A DNA stretch of 64,000 nt from Spinacia oleracea (lineage: Eukaryota > Streptophyta > Magnoliopsida > Caryophyllales > Amaranthaceae): contig NC_079488.1 in the NCBI RefSeq assembly GCF_020520425.1, positions 7,169,747 through 7,233,746 on the forward strand, in the 5' to 3' direction. A program made the translations under genes and the position numbers. This document shows, piece after piece, positions 11,034-22,300 of the stretch. Under the pieces are notes generated by a model that was not told where the DNA came from, searched no databases, and saw nothing but the letters and a program-made list of their open reading frames with translations. Numbering within the stretch: the first letter of the stretch is position 1; every line of letters starts with the position of its first letter.

Positions 11034-11970
11034 GATCCATTAACTAAACCTCTGCCGCAGGCGAAGCACAACTCGCACACTGCAGCTATGGGAATCAAGC
11101 ATATTGGAGAATGGCTTTGATATCCCTGTTTAATGTTTTAAAGTTTTAGAGTTTAAATCTTTGTAAAACATTATTGGTTAATCATTCACAATAAATGAAA
11201 AGAATTCATTTTTCCATTTAATTTGTGGTTTATTAAATGATGAGTCCCTTCAATTTGACAATATATTCAAGATAGACTGTCAGGACCAGTCCTGTGACTA
11301 AGAAATGTCTATCAAGTGAACTTGAATGTCAAAGGTTGAAAATGGTCCCTAGTCGGAGTTTTCTATAACATTGGACGCATAGAAAACGTTAGACGATTAG
11401 AATGCAAGATGACTAGTAGTTCTGTTTCTTGAACTATGTGGACATGGCAATGTCATAATCATTTGCATAGATACTTACTTTGGGAAGACTAGTATCGGAC
11501 AAGACCTATGAAACTTTACTGTAAGAGATGAAAATCTGTCATAAGTAAATTTCATTAAAATTATTAGACACTAAATCCTCAATACCTGAGTGATTTGAGA
11601 TTACTTGTTTGAGAACTGGTTGCTTTGACGTTGACCAACCGTCGCACCGTAAAAGGAGGCTATAAAGGCAACGCTCAGGTAATCACCTATCAAACGAAGT
11701 CTAATCTCAAGATCGCAAGATTGGGATTGTCCTCCCATAAATCGGGATGAGATGCTTAAAAGTTGTACAAGGCCACTCGGAGAGCTAGAAACTGTGAAAT
11801 GCATGGCCGTGCTCGGATGAATCATAGGCTATGATTATCTGTTTATTTGATCAGTTGAACTCTGAAACCGAGGAACACCTCTGGACATAATAAGGATGAC
11901 AACTCTTACCTTATGTTCAAGAGCAAGCATCGAGCGACAAAGGAATTAGGAAATGCACACTTGTCCCTAA
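11034..11970 (+). other. Copia region after pol
   Basis: It starts with the 28 codons that follow the premature TGA and then about 850 bp of non-coding sequence up to the polypurine tract. No extra reading frame (env-like or antisense) stands out. Confidence 0.6.
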
Positions 11971-11985
11971 GGACAAGTGGGAGAC
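11971..11985 (+). other. Copia polypurine tract
   Basis: GGACAAGTGGGAGAC lies immediately upstream of the 3' LTR, the expected position of the plus-strand primer. It is purine-rich but not pure. Confidence 0.75.
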
Positions 11986-13383
11986 TGAAGGAAATAATGC
12001 CCTTGGTCCAAGTATGCATTCAATGTTAAGTCTAATAAATGCGGTTCAGTATTAATTAACAAGTTAATAATTCAGTGAGATCAAGTGAGCTGAATGCCTA
12101 GCTAGAGGCCGCTTCAGTTCAAGTGGAATTAATGATATTAATCCACAGCTTACTCTTGACTGAACCCGTAGGGTCACACAAATAGTACGTAAACGGATCA
12201 AGTATGTAATGGCATTAAATACTCCATCTATGGATATTCGGAATCGACGGATCTTGGTTTCAGTGGGAGCTGAGATCGTCACAGGCAAGAAATGAATACT
12301 CCGGAAACGATGATATTGCCGGAAACGGAAATATGGATCGTATCGGAAATATAAATATTATCCAAGTCGTAGATGTTGCCGGAAACGGAAACATGGTACG
12401 TATCGGAAAATATTATCGGAAATGGAAATATTGCCGGAATCGGAAATATTGCCGGAAACGGAAATATTGTCAGAATCGGAAATATTATCGGAATCGGAAA
12501 ATAATTCCGGAAACGGAAATATTAAATATTTGTTCGAAACGGAAATTGATTCCGGAATCGGAAATGTTAAATATTGTTCGTATCGGAAATGAATTCCGGA
12601 ACCGGGAATTTAATCGGAAGCGTATCGTACGAATAAGCATCAGACGAGGCCTGCCGGACGAGGGCCCAGCACGAAGCCAGGCCATCGCCCAGCAAGCCAC
12701 ACGCATCCAACAACACGCCAATGCCTCGACCAGGCCCAGCGCAAGGCCAGTCCCAGCCAAGGCTGGCGCGCGCGCACAAATGGGCTGCGGGCAGGGGGCC
12801 TGTGCGCCGTGCGCACAGCGTGGGCCGCAAGGCTTGCGCATGGGCGTGCGATGCTCGTGCGGTGCGTGTGTACGTGCTATACGAATCCTAAAGCTAACGG
12901 AATTCGTGCATAGATTAAATCCTAATCCTAAAAGATTAAATTAATTATTTAGAGTTCTAATAGGATTCTAATTAATTAATTAGTATTCTAACAGGATTCG
13001 AAATCCTTTCCAAGGTTCTATAAATATATGCCTAGGGTCATAAATTTACATACAAGTTTTCAAGTATTCAAAGCTAGGATTTTTAAGCAGAAAAATCAGC
13101 CATAACTCTTGCCCATTTAGCCGAAAATAAGTAGCACCTTAAGGGCGATTCTAGTTGGTCAATCTTAAGGCGGATCCGGACGTGCTGTGGACTATCTACG
13201 GAGGGACGACACTTGGAGTCCTAAAGACTTGTTCTTGTTCGGTTCGGGCGCAGCTAGGGAAGGCACGCAACAAAGAGTATGCATCTAAACTATGCTAAAT
13301 GATTATGTGTAAATAATATGTTTTCCTGGCTTTATGGTTTTTCCGCATGATTTATGAATTGTCATATGTATCATAACCCAACA
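11986..13383 (+). repeat. 3' LTR of the Copia element
   Basis: Begins TGAAGGAAATAATG and ends ATAACCCAACA, followed by the target duplication GCCTT. Differences from the 5' LTR are seven single-base changes, four of them in the GC-rich stretch and its surroundings (about 12735-12895). Confidence 0.95.
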
Positions 13384-13388
13384 GCCTT

Positions 13389-14135
13389 AGTCCCAAAAAA
13401 AACCAAGCAACAAAAACAGCCAAAAAAACTCTGCTTTCTATCAAAAGAAATTCAAGGATGTGAGTAGGAGCTCCGTACTTGGTGATAATGCCGATTAGGT
13501 TAACTTTCTGATTCAAAGCCTTCATTGCGCATCTGTAGAGATTGATAACTAATGATAAGAATCATGGTAATTGTAACTAATGATTCAAAGCCCAGTTTAT
13601 AGTCATGGTAACTAATGATAAGAATTGAACAAACGGAGTAGTTAATTAGGGGAAAAAGTTCTCACCCTTTGCTTAAAATCTTAAATATTTCATTTCAAAA
13701 TTTCAATTGATCAATTGAATATGAAAATTGTATTAGAATTTCATCCAAAGCAGCAAATACAGAACATCGTGATCACAATCGTAATAACCTCGATAAAAAA
13801 AGTACTCGTGTAAAATTAGAGAACCAAGAAGTGGAAATAATAGAGCAAATTTACCTGATGAGAAGTGGAAACAATAGAGCAAGTTCAGGCCATGAATTCT
13901 TCTTTACAAATTCAGCATCAACAACAAAACTATCAAAAATCAAAAGTCCATTCAGTTACAAACATACAATTACCAATCAAAAACCAAAAGGGCATTAGGA
14001 AATTCGGAAATTTGAAATAGACATCCTTCAACATATCAAATTGAAAGCGCGTCTTGCCATATTAAAACAACTACATATATCTACTACAACAAAATAGCAT
14101 AAAACAAAAATAACAAAAGCGAGAAACATCCTTAC
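13389..14135. other. Helitron H2 interior right of Copia
   Basis: AT-rich sequence resuming after the Copia target duplication. I found no further exon of the esterase gene and no RNA gene. A tandem echo of CTAATGATAAGAAT occurs at about 13550-13625. Confidence 0.4.
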
Positions 14136-14203
14136 AATGAACATGTACCTTATTAGGGAGCATTTTAACAAACTGCTCTGCTCCAAACTTCCAATCAGCA
14201 GCA
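14136..14203 (-). pseudogene. Captured exon of a DUF676 putative serine esterase
   Basis: On the minus strand a 68-nt exon with acceptor TTCCTGTAG and donor GTAAGG encodes AADWKFGAEQFVKMLPNK followed by VHVH. This matches the plant DUF676 (ROG1-like alpha/beta-hydrolase) block just before the catalytic region. A donor at GTACATG 13 nt earlier is also possible. Upstream minus-strand sequence near 14250-14275 may hold a degenerate strand-turn block (TVIIHG), but the Ser-containing catalytic region is absent. It is a fragment carried by Helitron H2, probably not a functional gene. Confidence 0.6.
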
Positions 14204-14540
14204 CTACAGGAATAAACATATCCCATCACTAAAATAAGATCAAATCCATGTATTATCACAGTATACTGAAATGCCCCTCCCCATCTTTGTCGTTTAATGT
14301 TGGATTTTAAGGTCATTGGTTAAATTTCTATCAATTTTAACTTAACATAATAAAAGCTAAAAAGCTACTGTGTTACGGAGTATTAATCCTCCTTTTCCCT
14401 GAATAGCTTCCATTTTAACATTAGCCTACAATTTTAAGATTATTTATTGTTCCAACGACATCACCAGATAAACAATACAATTAAATTTCCCAATTGAACA
14501 AACAGTAACACAAAAATAAGAATAAGTTAAAATGGCATAC

Positions 14541-14657
14541 TCTCTTCTCTCTAGCCAAGTAGACATGGCCAAACTTTCCTCGACCGAGAGGCTTTCCGAT
14601 TTCGAAATCGTTTAGGACCCACCGTTGTTTCTCCACAGCAGGAACCTCTGCAAGTAC
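14541..14657 (-). pseudogene. AUR: Captured exon of an Aurora kinase gene
   Basis: On the minus strand a 117-nt exon (39 codons, phase 0) with acceptor TTTTCAG and donor GTATGC encodes the start of the kinase domain: [17 protein letters not shown], then [12 protein letters not shown]. This is the glycine-loop block of plant Aurora kinases and the exon ends at the usual point after AREKR. The next exon (VAIK lysine, HRD, DFG) is not found downstream. A possible first exon, 15245-15526, ends in phase 0 with donor GTATTT, but its sequence is not Aurora-like and may be 5' UTR. A fragment inside Helitron H2. Confidence 0.75.
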
Positions 14658-15244
14658 CTGAAAACACACACACTCAGCCAAAGAACAAATGTTGAAAACT
14701 TCGTAATTCAAGACTACTTAAACTATATTGCAGTCAATTCATCGACTAACCAAAGCTGAAAATAAACCACGGATTTTCCCACATTCATTCAATAAACATG
14801 TCTTATCTCAAAATTATCACCAATGTTTTTTTTTTCCAATTTCCCATTCAAAGAATGAACTAATCGAACCAAAGAAACAAAATAGATGCCAAAAATTAGA
14901 AAATCAGCGCCGAATTTTTCAAAAACCCTAGCCTCATGCGATTCCAAAATAATTGATTGATGCCAAACAAAAAATAATAATTTTCAAATTCAAGCTAATA
15001 AATTTGTCATCTAATAGATGCAATTTAAAAACTCTAATTTGATCATTGTTTAGCTCAAAAATCAAAACCCCAATTTGAAAATTCGTAAATGAATTTTCTC
15101 AAAAAATAACCTAATTGCTGAATACAACTTTGAAAGATAGAATTAAATTAATTGTTTGCTAAGGAAAAATCAATCAAGTTAATGCTGAATTTCAAGAACA
15201 AATAAACCCTAAAAAGTTAGAGAGAGAAGGAGAGAGAAAAATAC

Positions 15245-15526
15245 CACCACTGAATCGGCGGTGGATGTAGCAACATTTTGTAGACGTGATGGCAGCAGAG
15301 GTGTCGAACAACCGTAAGATTTGCCGACCACATCTCGTGAATCAGAATCGTCGAAGCATGGACGATGGAGAAGATGAAGAAGACGACGAGTAGTTTGAGA
15401 GTTGCATAGAATCGGACGTGAATGATTAAAACTCTTGAGAAATGCAGAAAGATCGATCAAAAAAGGAGAGAGAAATACATGATTCTTTACTTTTCTTAGA
15501 GGAGAGAGGACCGAAGATAAGACCAT
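15245..15526 (-). other. Possible 5' exon/UTR upstream of the Aurora fragment
   Basis: An open minus-strand frame of 94 codons joins in phase to the Aurora exon through a GTATTT donor at 15244. Its Ser/Leu-rich sequence matches no family I know. The upstream pyrimidine-rich (TCTCTC) sequence resembles a plant 5' UTR, so captured promoter/UTR is as likely as coding. Confidence 0.3.
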
Positions 15527-15686
15527 GAAGCGGCGGATGAAGGAGTGAGAGTGATCTGAGAAGGGTTTGACAGGAAAGAGTAAAGGGTGTTTTAGACATT
15601 TTGACGGGGGACACGAAAAGTTAATTTACGTAAATACCCTCAGGAGCTGGCTTATATAATAGAGAAGCTGGCTTATATAATAGAGA

Positions 15687-15693
15687 TATTAGA
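15687..15693 (-). mobile_element. 5' terminal heptamer of Helitron H1
   Basis: On the minus strand this reads TCTAATA and is preceded by A, which is the 5' terminus (A|TC...) seen in the related copy ending at 59369. Joined in the mind to 1-157 it gives the same order as the uninterrupted copy, so it is the short piece of H1 left on the far side of the H2 insertion. Confidence 0.7.
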
Positions 15694-15884
15694 TATTATT
15701 ATTTTTAGTTATATTTTACACTAATTTAATTAGTACCAAAAATGGTCTAACCGTTAATCGATCTTACATAAAAGTTTAGGTTATATTTGTACTTTACGTT
15801 GGTATCACCTAACCACAATATTACGATAAAAATGTGACGAACGCACCAGAAATTAGGATTTACTCCGTAGTTCGTAATTTAATA

Positions 15885-16208
15885 CTCCCTCCGTCCCATA
15901 ATATAGTGCCCGTTTGACCAAAATCACGGTTATTAAGGTAAAGGATAACATTGATAATAAAAACAATAATGATTTGTACTTTCAAGATAAAGTACATGTT
16001 AGTTGGCAAAAATGGAGAGATAAATTATAGATTAAAGGTGTGTACATAATAAATAGGCCTAAAAAGGACAAAAATCAAGCACATGGGTTAATAAAAGTCA
16101 AAAAGTACAATTTTCAAAGTAAAAATTAATGGTTTAAAATAGAAATAGGCACATCATTTAGGGACACCATTTTAGGAAAACAGGCACTATATTATGGGAC
16201 GGAGGGAG
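15885..16208. mobile_element. Stowaway (Tc1/mariner-type) MITE
   Basis: 324 bp with inverted ends CTCCCTCCGTCCCATAATAT / ATATTATGGGACGGAGGGAG, flanked by TA on both sides. This is the classic CTCCCTCCGT plant Stowaway terminus. No transposase. Intergenic, between Helitron H1 and DGAT1. Confidence 0.93.
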
Positions 16209-16210
16209 TA

Positions 16211-18205
16211 AGAGTTTGAAACTTTGGTCAACTTATTATTAGGGAGAAAAGGTTAATTAACTAGTCAAAATTAACGTATGATGGGGATGTAAAAGTACGT
16301 CACGTGATGCATTTTAGAAAGAAACGAAATGAGTAACAAATATTGAATTTTTATGTACCAATTTCAATCAAATTAGACAAAACAAGTACCCAAATCCAAT
16401 TTCAATCAATGTTCCTTTTTTATTTTTCCGACCATTTTGGGATATTTCTTTGAGTTTATATCATATCTCTTTTGATATGTTTTCCACTTATTCTCTTTTT
16501 ACGTCTCTTTTTATTGACCCAGTTTTTCAACTCATGTTCACAAATTACACACAAGTCTTAAGGGTGTTTAGTTATGAGAACTTTGGAGAAAAAAAAGAGT
16601 TTTTTGAGGTGAATTAAAGGTTTAACCATTTCAAAAAACTAGCGGGAGTGTTTGAAAAAGCTCAATATATGAGTTTTGCATAAAAGGTTTGAATAATAGG
16701 GTGTAAAATGCCTTTTGTCCTAATATTATCTAAAATCAAAACCCTTAGAAACCTACATTGTTCTATATCATTGTCCTTAATTAATCTTCATTTTACATTA
16801 AAAAAAACTAACAAGTAACAACTACCCATTACCAAATAATTTACCAGATATTGCACACCAACATCTAATTCAACCAGTTTAATCAAACCATTTAATACAA
16901 ACAGATAACAACATCTAATTGTTAAACATGGCCTTAATAAAATGATGTTTTCTCTATGATCCAATCTAAAAGGGGCAGAGGAAGTATCGAAACTCACATG
17001 TAATTTTACTGTATTAGACAAAAAGTAAAGACAAATCACCTATTGGGAAGACCATTACCATTAATCATCTAAAATTTGGAATAAGAAATTCAAATTTTAT
17101 AGGTATATTAATTAACTTTCTAAAGAGCTCATGTAAAAATAAAAATAAAAACATTCTAAAGCACAAGAACAAGGAATAAAGAACAATCATTTTCTGAACC
17201 ATATTGCTCCCCCCATTGCAGAATTAACATTAAAAGGTAAATTAAAAGAAAATTAATAATCAAACAAAACTTATCATATTGAACAATTCTTCAGTGTTCT
17301 CCTCGTCTACAAAAATAAGTTTTATATATCCAATAATTTTAGATAAGTTACAATTAGGTTATTTGAAGTTATTAAGTTCCAATTAGCTTTAATAAATTCT
17401 AATTCACTCTCTCGAGTTTACTCTCTTGCAACCTGACTCAATACATTTTAATCAAGTCCTATCACACCAAGTTTAGATAAGTTCAAGTGAGATAAGTTAA
17501 AGCAGGTCCATTCGGTGAAAATAACGCAAAAAGTAACGCACACTCTGTGACTCGATATCAATTGAATTGCATGATGCGTGGTACTTAAGGGTGTCAGTTC
17601 AGACAAACGGATCAAGTTCGGTTCGGGTTCATCGGTTCGGGTTCATCGCTTCGGGTTGAAATGGGTTCATCTGGCTAATGGATATGGATTGGCCCGGGTT
17701 AGAAAATTAACAGGTCGGTTCGGTTCGGGTTGATTAAGTACGAGTTCATATTGGATAGGGTTATGACCGGTTCGGTCTATAGTCGAGTCGGGTGGAACAC
17801 GCTAGGTTGTAAACGAGTTGTTATGAATGAAGGACCTTTTAGGCTTGAATGTTGATTTGTATGACAATTTGATGTTGAAAATAATGAGAAGAAACAAATG
17901 AAGAAACTAAAATATACACAAATATTTAAGGTGGTTGACTCTTAAATGAGCTACATCCACCATTGGGGAGGGTTTGGAGCTTGTATTACTCTTCAATGGA
18001 GAAATAATTACAAAGAGGAATTATCAAAGGCGAAGAATATAGAATTATATGTATGCTTAGATCTAGGGTTTCAACCTCACTTGTGTTTCTCTCTCTTGAT
18101 ACTGAAAATCTCATTACATTTGGTATTTATAGTGTTAGACATCAAAACAATCTAAGAGACAAGAAAAGACCACGTTGATTGAAGCTTGCGGAGAATAAAA
18201 CAGTT
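16211..18205. other. Intergenic DNA with a TTCGGGT-rich tract
   Basis: No gene recognised. About 17600-17790 is rich in repeats of GGTTCGGGTTCATCG and CGGTTCGGTTCGGGTT. The rest is AT-rich unique-looking sequence. Confidence 0.5.
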
Positions 18206-18209
18206 CACC

Positions 18210-18495
18210 CGCAAAGTTCGGTCGAAGCTATAACAAGTTTGGCCGAACCTACCCAAAGTTAGGCCCAACCTCCAGAATCTCCAAGCCACTGACTCTTTTC
18301 TTGTTCGGTCGAACCATCAAAGGGTTTGGCCGAACTTCCAACATGTTTGGTCGAATTTTAAACAAGTTCGGCCGAACCTTCAAAATCTCCAAGCTACTGA
18401 CTCTTTTCTTGTTCGGTCGAAGCATCAAAGGATTCGGCCGAACTTTCAGCAGGTATGGTCAAACCTAAAAAGGTTCGGCCGAACCTCCCCGCTTT
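18210..18495. repeat. Array of TTCGGCCGAA palindromes
   Basis: Around ten variants of the 10-bp palindrome TTCGGCCGAA (also TTTGGCCGAAC, TTCGGTCGAAC) occur within 290 bp. Within it a 108-bp unit is repeated: AATCTCCAAG...CTCTTTTCTTG occurs at 18276 and 18384. It lies about 0.9 kb upstream of the DGAT1 start codon. Confidence 0.75.
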
Positions 18496-18959
18496 AGGAT
18501 ATTTTCTTGTAAAATAGTCATACCTCCCTCGTTTCTCATCCAAAATGAGATTATGACCATGCGTTGGAGCTATTGAACCTATTGAACCAAGCTTTCACCT
18601 CCAACTTGAATCAACTCAATTTAATCGGTAGACCATGACATATGTTCATTTGAAGTCAGTTCTTCCACTATAACAACCTTCAAGGAAGATTCGAGTCACA
18701 TATAACACGAACTCATTCAGATTTTAACAAATTCAGATCATATCGAGTCAAATTTATATCGGAACTGTTTCATCGGATAACTGTCAGTCGACCATCTAAC
18801 CAAACCCATCTGGCCATCTGTGTACTCGTAAGAGTCCTCCACTCGCGAGTCGATCCCATTGCCGCTTAGCGGGCACTTAAACCGCATCATGCGAAGTATG
18901 TCCACGGTGCACCGACCCATACGTGGGAAGAGCTAACGTTACTTTCAATTAAATTTTGC

Positions 18960-19386
18960 AATTCTGTCACAGTCAGACTCCAACTCGTGTTCCAATTTCA
19001 AGACCATCCTCACCTCTCAATCTTATTCCATCAATTTTCCTCTCTCTTACCATTTGGAAACAAAACAGCAACTATCCAAACAGGCAATTCAATTCAATTT
19101 AAAGATCAAAAGTATCAATTTCTCTTTCAAATCTCCCCAATTTGCAACCTACACACTTTAATTCGAATCATTTTCAACAATTTTTCATACTACTAATAAT
19201 CAATTCGTCACAAAAATATTTAACAAACTTCAACTCTAAATTTCCAGAATTTTCCTCCATTTTCATCTCATTTTTAATTTATTTTGAAGATTCGACATCG
19301 TTTTTGTGATTTCTGTTGAAGATTTTTGATTCTCGCTTTGCTTTGCATGAGAATTCTGTAGAAATTGTTGTCCGACCTCTTTTTCC
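18960..19386 (+). promoter_or_regulatory. Probable DGAT1 5' UTR / proximal promoter
   Basis: Pyrimidine-rich AT-rich sequence (CTCTCTTACC, TCTCCCC) directly upstream of the DGAT1 ATG, typical of plant leaders. No TATA box or transcription start can be fixed by eye. A leader intron cannot be excluded. Confidence 0.4.
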
Positions 19387-22300
19387 ATGGCGATCTCGGA
19401 TTCGCCAGAGACGATTGTTGCGGCGGCGATGACGTCGTCGGCGACGACGAATGATTACGGAGAATCCGTTCGCAGGCGAGGGACTGGAACTGGTGGTTCG
19501 AGTGTCAGAGCTTCTACTTCTTCGTCTTCAGTGGTGGAAGATATGGAAGATTCGAAGAAGGTTTCGAATGGCGAAGATGTTGATCGAATTGTTGATGGCG
19601 ACAGTAGTAACGGTGATCGGATTGTTTCCGAGCATGTTAGTGGTGGTGAAGATGAAGGAAAGGTCGTCAATGGCGGTAGAGTACAGGACTTTGATACTGC
19701 GGTTAAGTACTCGTATCGGCCGTCTTCTCCGGCTCATCGGAAGGTTAAGGAGAGTCCTCTTAGCTCCGACGCCATTTTCAGACAGGTTTGCCTTTTTTTT
19801 TTCTTTATAATAATTATTATTATTGTAATTCTTGAATTTCGTGTTTGTTATTGATGTTTTAGCTTATACTCTTGTAAAAAGTACTTCCTATATAACTTTG
19901 ACATTTTTAGTGAGTTGAATTGCAGTATTTTCTTTTAATTGTTAAATGAATTTGAACAATTTGTTAGTGAAGAAGAATTGAAGTTCAAACTTTTATGTAT
20001 GAAACATGCACCTAGAGTTATTTTTAGCTTTGGAGATTATAATGTTAAAATCGCGGTTAGGAGGTACGGAAGCAAACATCATGATGTTATCTTTCTAGTT
20101 GCCAAAGCTTAACGTTTCAGAAACTAAGTAATACGAACTTACGAAGTAGTACGGAAGGTTTAGCTGTTCTTGAAGAGTTTAGTGAACATGGTGCCTTTCG
20201 AAGTAGTACGGATAAGCAATTTTACCTGATTGAGGCATACATAAAGATTGAGGTTTCTTAAATTCTGGAGCTAGAACACAACACATACCAAAACATTTTC
20301 TGTGACCAACTGAAAGCAGATTCCTCCAAACCAAACCCAAAACACGCGGATCTGTACATGACATGGTATTAACAAACTAGGTATGTTCTTGTACCCTTCC
20401 GGCATACTGAATCATACCATGATTTAGGTGACACTGGCTGAAAGATTTAGAAATGAAGTAAATGGATGTGAAATTTGTGAACTTAATAATCATGACCTCT
20501 CATTACCTCGTACTGCCCTTGTTTTCTGTAAGTTTTATTTTCTCCTCAACAGACATGTGCTCCTTTTGCGACTTATGGTACCAATAGAGAATATTGGTCT
20601 AGTTATTCCAGTTTGGGAAAAAGATGGCATGTTGGATTCCCTTTTCCTTACTTCTGCTTCTGCATTAGGATGCCTTTTCTAGAAGACAGACGTCTGTTCT
20701 GCATCTGCAGTTTTTAGTGTTCCCTTACCTGGAATACCAAGAACCTCTGCATATGGTAGGTGGCTCGTATATTAAATCCTAACGAGGAAATATTTTTTAG
20801 AAAAAATACCCTATTACTATTCGTTATATTATTAGTTATAGTATTGTTGCGCTAGTCTTAGTCATACTTAAAAATATAAACTATAAGAATGACTCGCTAT
20901 TTCTTCGGTTTCTGAGTCATAATCATTGTGTTGGAGAGATGGCCGAGTGGTTGAAGGTGTAGCATTCAGTGCATATGCGCTTTAAAGCTGCTTTTCGAAA
21001 AACTTTCCCAATATGCCTTTTCTTTTTAAATGAAGTAACATTTGATGTTGAAAATAAGACCAAATGGAATCAGCTGGTTCACTGATCTGGTAGAGAGAAA
21101 GAGGATCAGTTTAGTCTAGATTCTCTAGAATCACCAGTCTTTCCCAGTCAATTGGTTAGTCCTTTGTTCACCCGGCAATAACTATCATCAATGTGAATAA
21201 ACAGTGACTTGGTTATCAGTGTACAATATGTCAATGGAAATGGTAATGAGCCGGCTTTTGAATCAACTTGCTAATTGTGATTCATGTGCGAAGATCTCTA
21301 TTTGATTGTTTCTTCTTATCCGAAAGTTGATCCCTGGAAAGAAGGAAAACAAAAGAATGTCCCTCTTTCAGTCTTTCCCTCCCATCTTAATATTTCGTTT
21401 CGACCTAAACCAGCCCTTAAGCTTATTTACCCTTATCGTTTAGAGTCCTCTGTAGTGTTGCCTTAATCTGTGATCCTGATCCAGTTTTCTTAACATTACT
21501 ATGACTTGGAAAATTATGATCCGGAAGGATGACTTAGGTTGGCCGGTTGGCCCTCCCCGAACGGGTTTTCTTTCCTTACCAAAAAAAACAAAAACAAAAA
21601 AACTATGACTTGGAAAGTGTTACGCACAGGGAAAGAGCGTTACATGGTTGTTATATGAAATTTCTTGTTCAGTTGTTCAGATTTTGTTGGTTTATCAGTT
21701 GGTTTTGGGTTAAAAGGTAGTAATTTCTCTGTAGTTGTAAGGGTAAGAGTAAAGTAGTGTAAGGCTATGACCTCCTGAGAGTCCTGACCTTTCTGAACCT
21801 TGTCCTGGTCAGGAGCCTCACTACAGGCATTTAATTAATGGCGCGGTAACTGGTATTGGTTTTGTTTAGTTGAAACGATCAATTTCATATCAGAGCCACA
21901 ATATTTTGGAACTAAGGCTTTGTTGTTGTTGTTGTTGTTGTTGTATGGTTGTCTAGAAATTCTGTTTGCCCCAAATAAATTATAATTGAGATTTTGATAA
22001 AGATGTCGATGTGCTTGGAACAATTGCCACTAGCTTGATCAATCTTTCAAATGCTAGATATTTCCTTACAACTATCTATGCTAATTATTATGTTCATGTT
22101 ATAGTCTTCTTAACTTAACCGTTAAAATCAATTGTTTGCTGCAGAGTCACGCTGGTCTCTTCAACCTTTGTGTAGTGGTACTTGTTGCTGTAAACAGCCG
22201 GCTTATCATTGAAAATCTCATGAAGGTTTGTACCATCAAACTTCGTTTGTTTTTGTTTAGCCCTTTCAATTATTAGCCAAGTTTTATTCAGCCCTGTAGG

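Larger units (their letters stand above)
2940..13383 (+). mobile_element. Full-length Ty1/copia LTR retrotransposon
   Basis: Two 1398-bp LTRs (TG...CA), a primer-binding site after the 5' LTR, one gag-pol frame, a polypurine tract, and the 5-bp target duplication GCCTT (2935-2939, 13384-13388). Total length is 10,444 bp. I count 7 substitutions and no indel between the LTRs (about 0.5%), so insertion is recent: some 0.2-0.4 million years at commonly used plant rates of 1.3e-8 to 6.5e-9 per site per year. It has a 2.8-kb leader and a 0.95-kb region after pol. Gag wording and long LTRs suggest an Angela-like lineage; that assignment is tentative. Confidence 0.96.
158..15686 (-). mobile_element. 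Non-autonomous gene-fragment-carrying Helitron H2
   Basis: The minus-strand 5' end is TCTCTATTATATAAGCC, preceded by A; the 3' end is a GC-rich hairpin (170-184, GCACGC-gat-GCGTGC), an 8-nt AT spacer and CTAG, followed by T. Both ends and the A/T target agree with the Helitron family (5' TC, 3' CTRR, insertion between A and T, no target duplication). After removing the nested Copia, MULE and their duplications it is about 4.1 kb. No Rep/helicase reading frame is visible, so it is non-autonomous. It contains minus-strand fragments of an Aurora kinase and a DUF676 esterase gene in the same orientation as the element. The 5' terminal 21 bp are tandemly duplicated (15645-15665 and 15666-15686). 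Confidence 0.72.

Noticed and set aside
14481-15614. Complete Aurora kinase gene
   Set aside because: Only the glycine-loop exon is present; exons with the catalytic Lys, HRD and DFG are not found to the left before the Copia element, nor beyond it.
17600-17790. Interstitial telomere-like repeat
   Set aside because: Words are TTCGGGT-type, not the plant TTTAGGG repeat, and irregular.
20933-20966. Functional tRNA-Ser
   Set aside because: Only the 5' half is similar; anticodon arm, T arm and acceptor 3' strand are missing.
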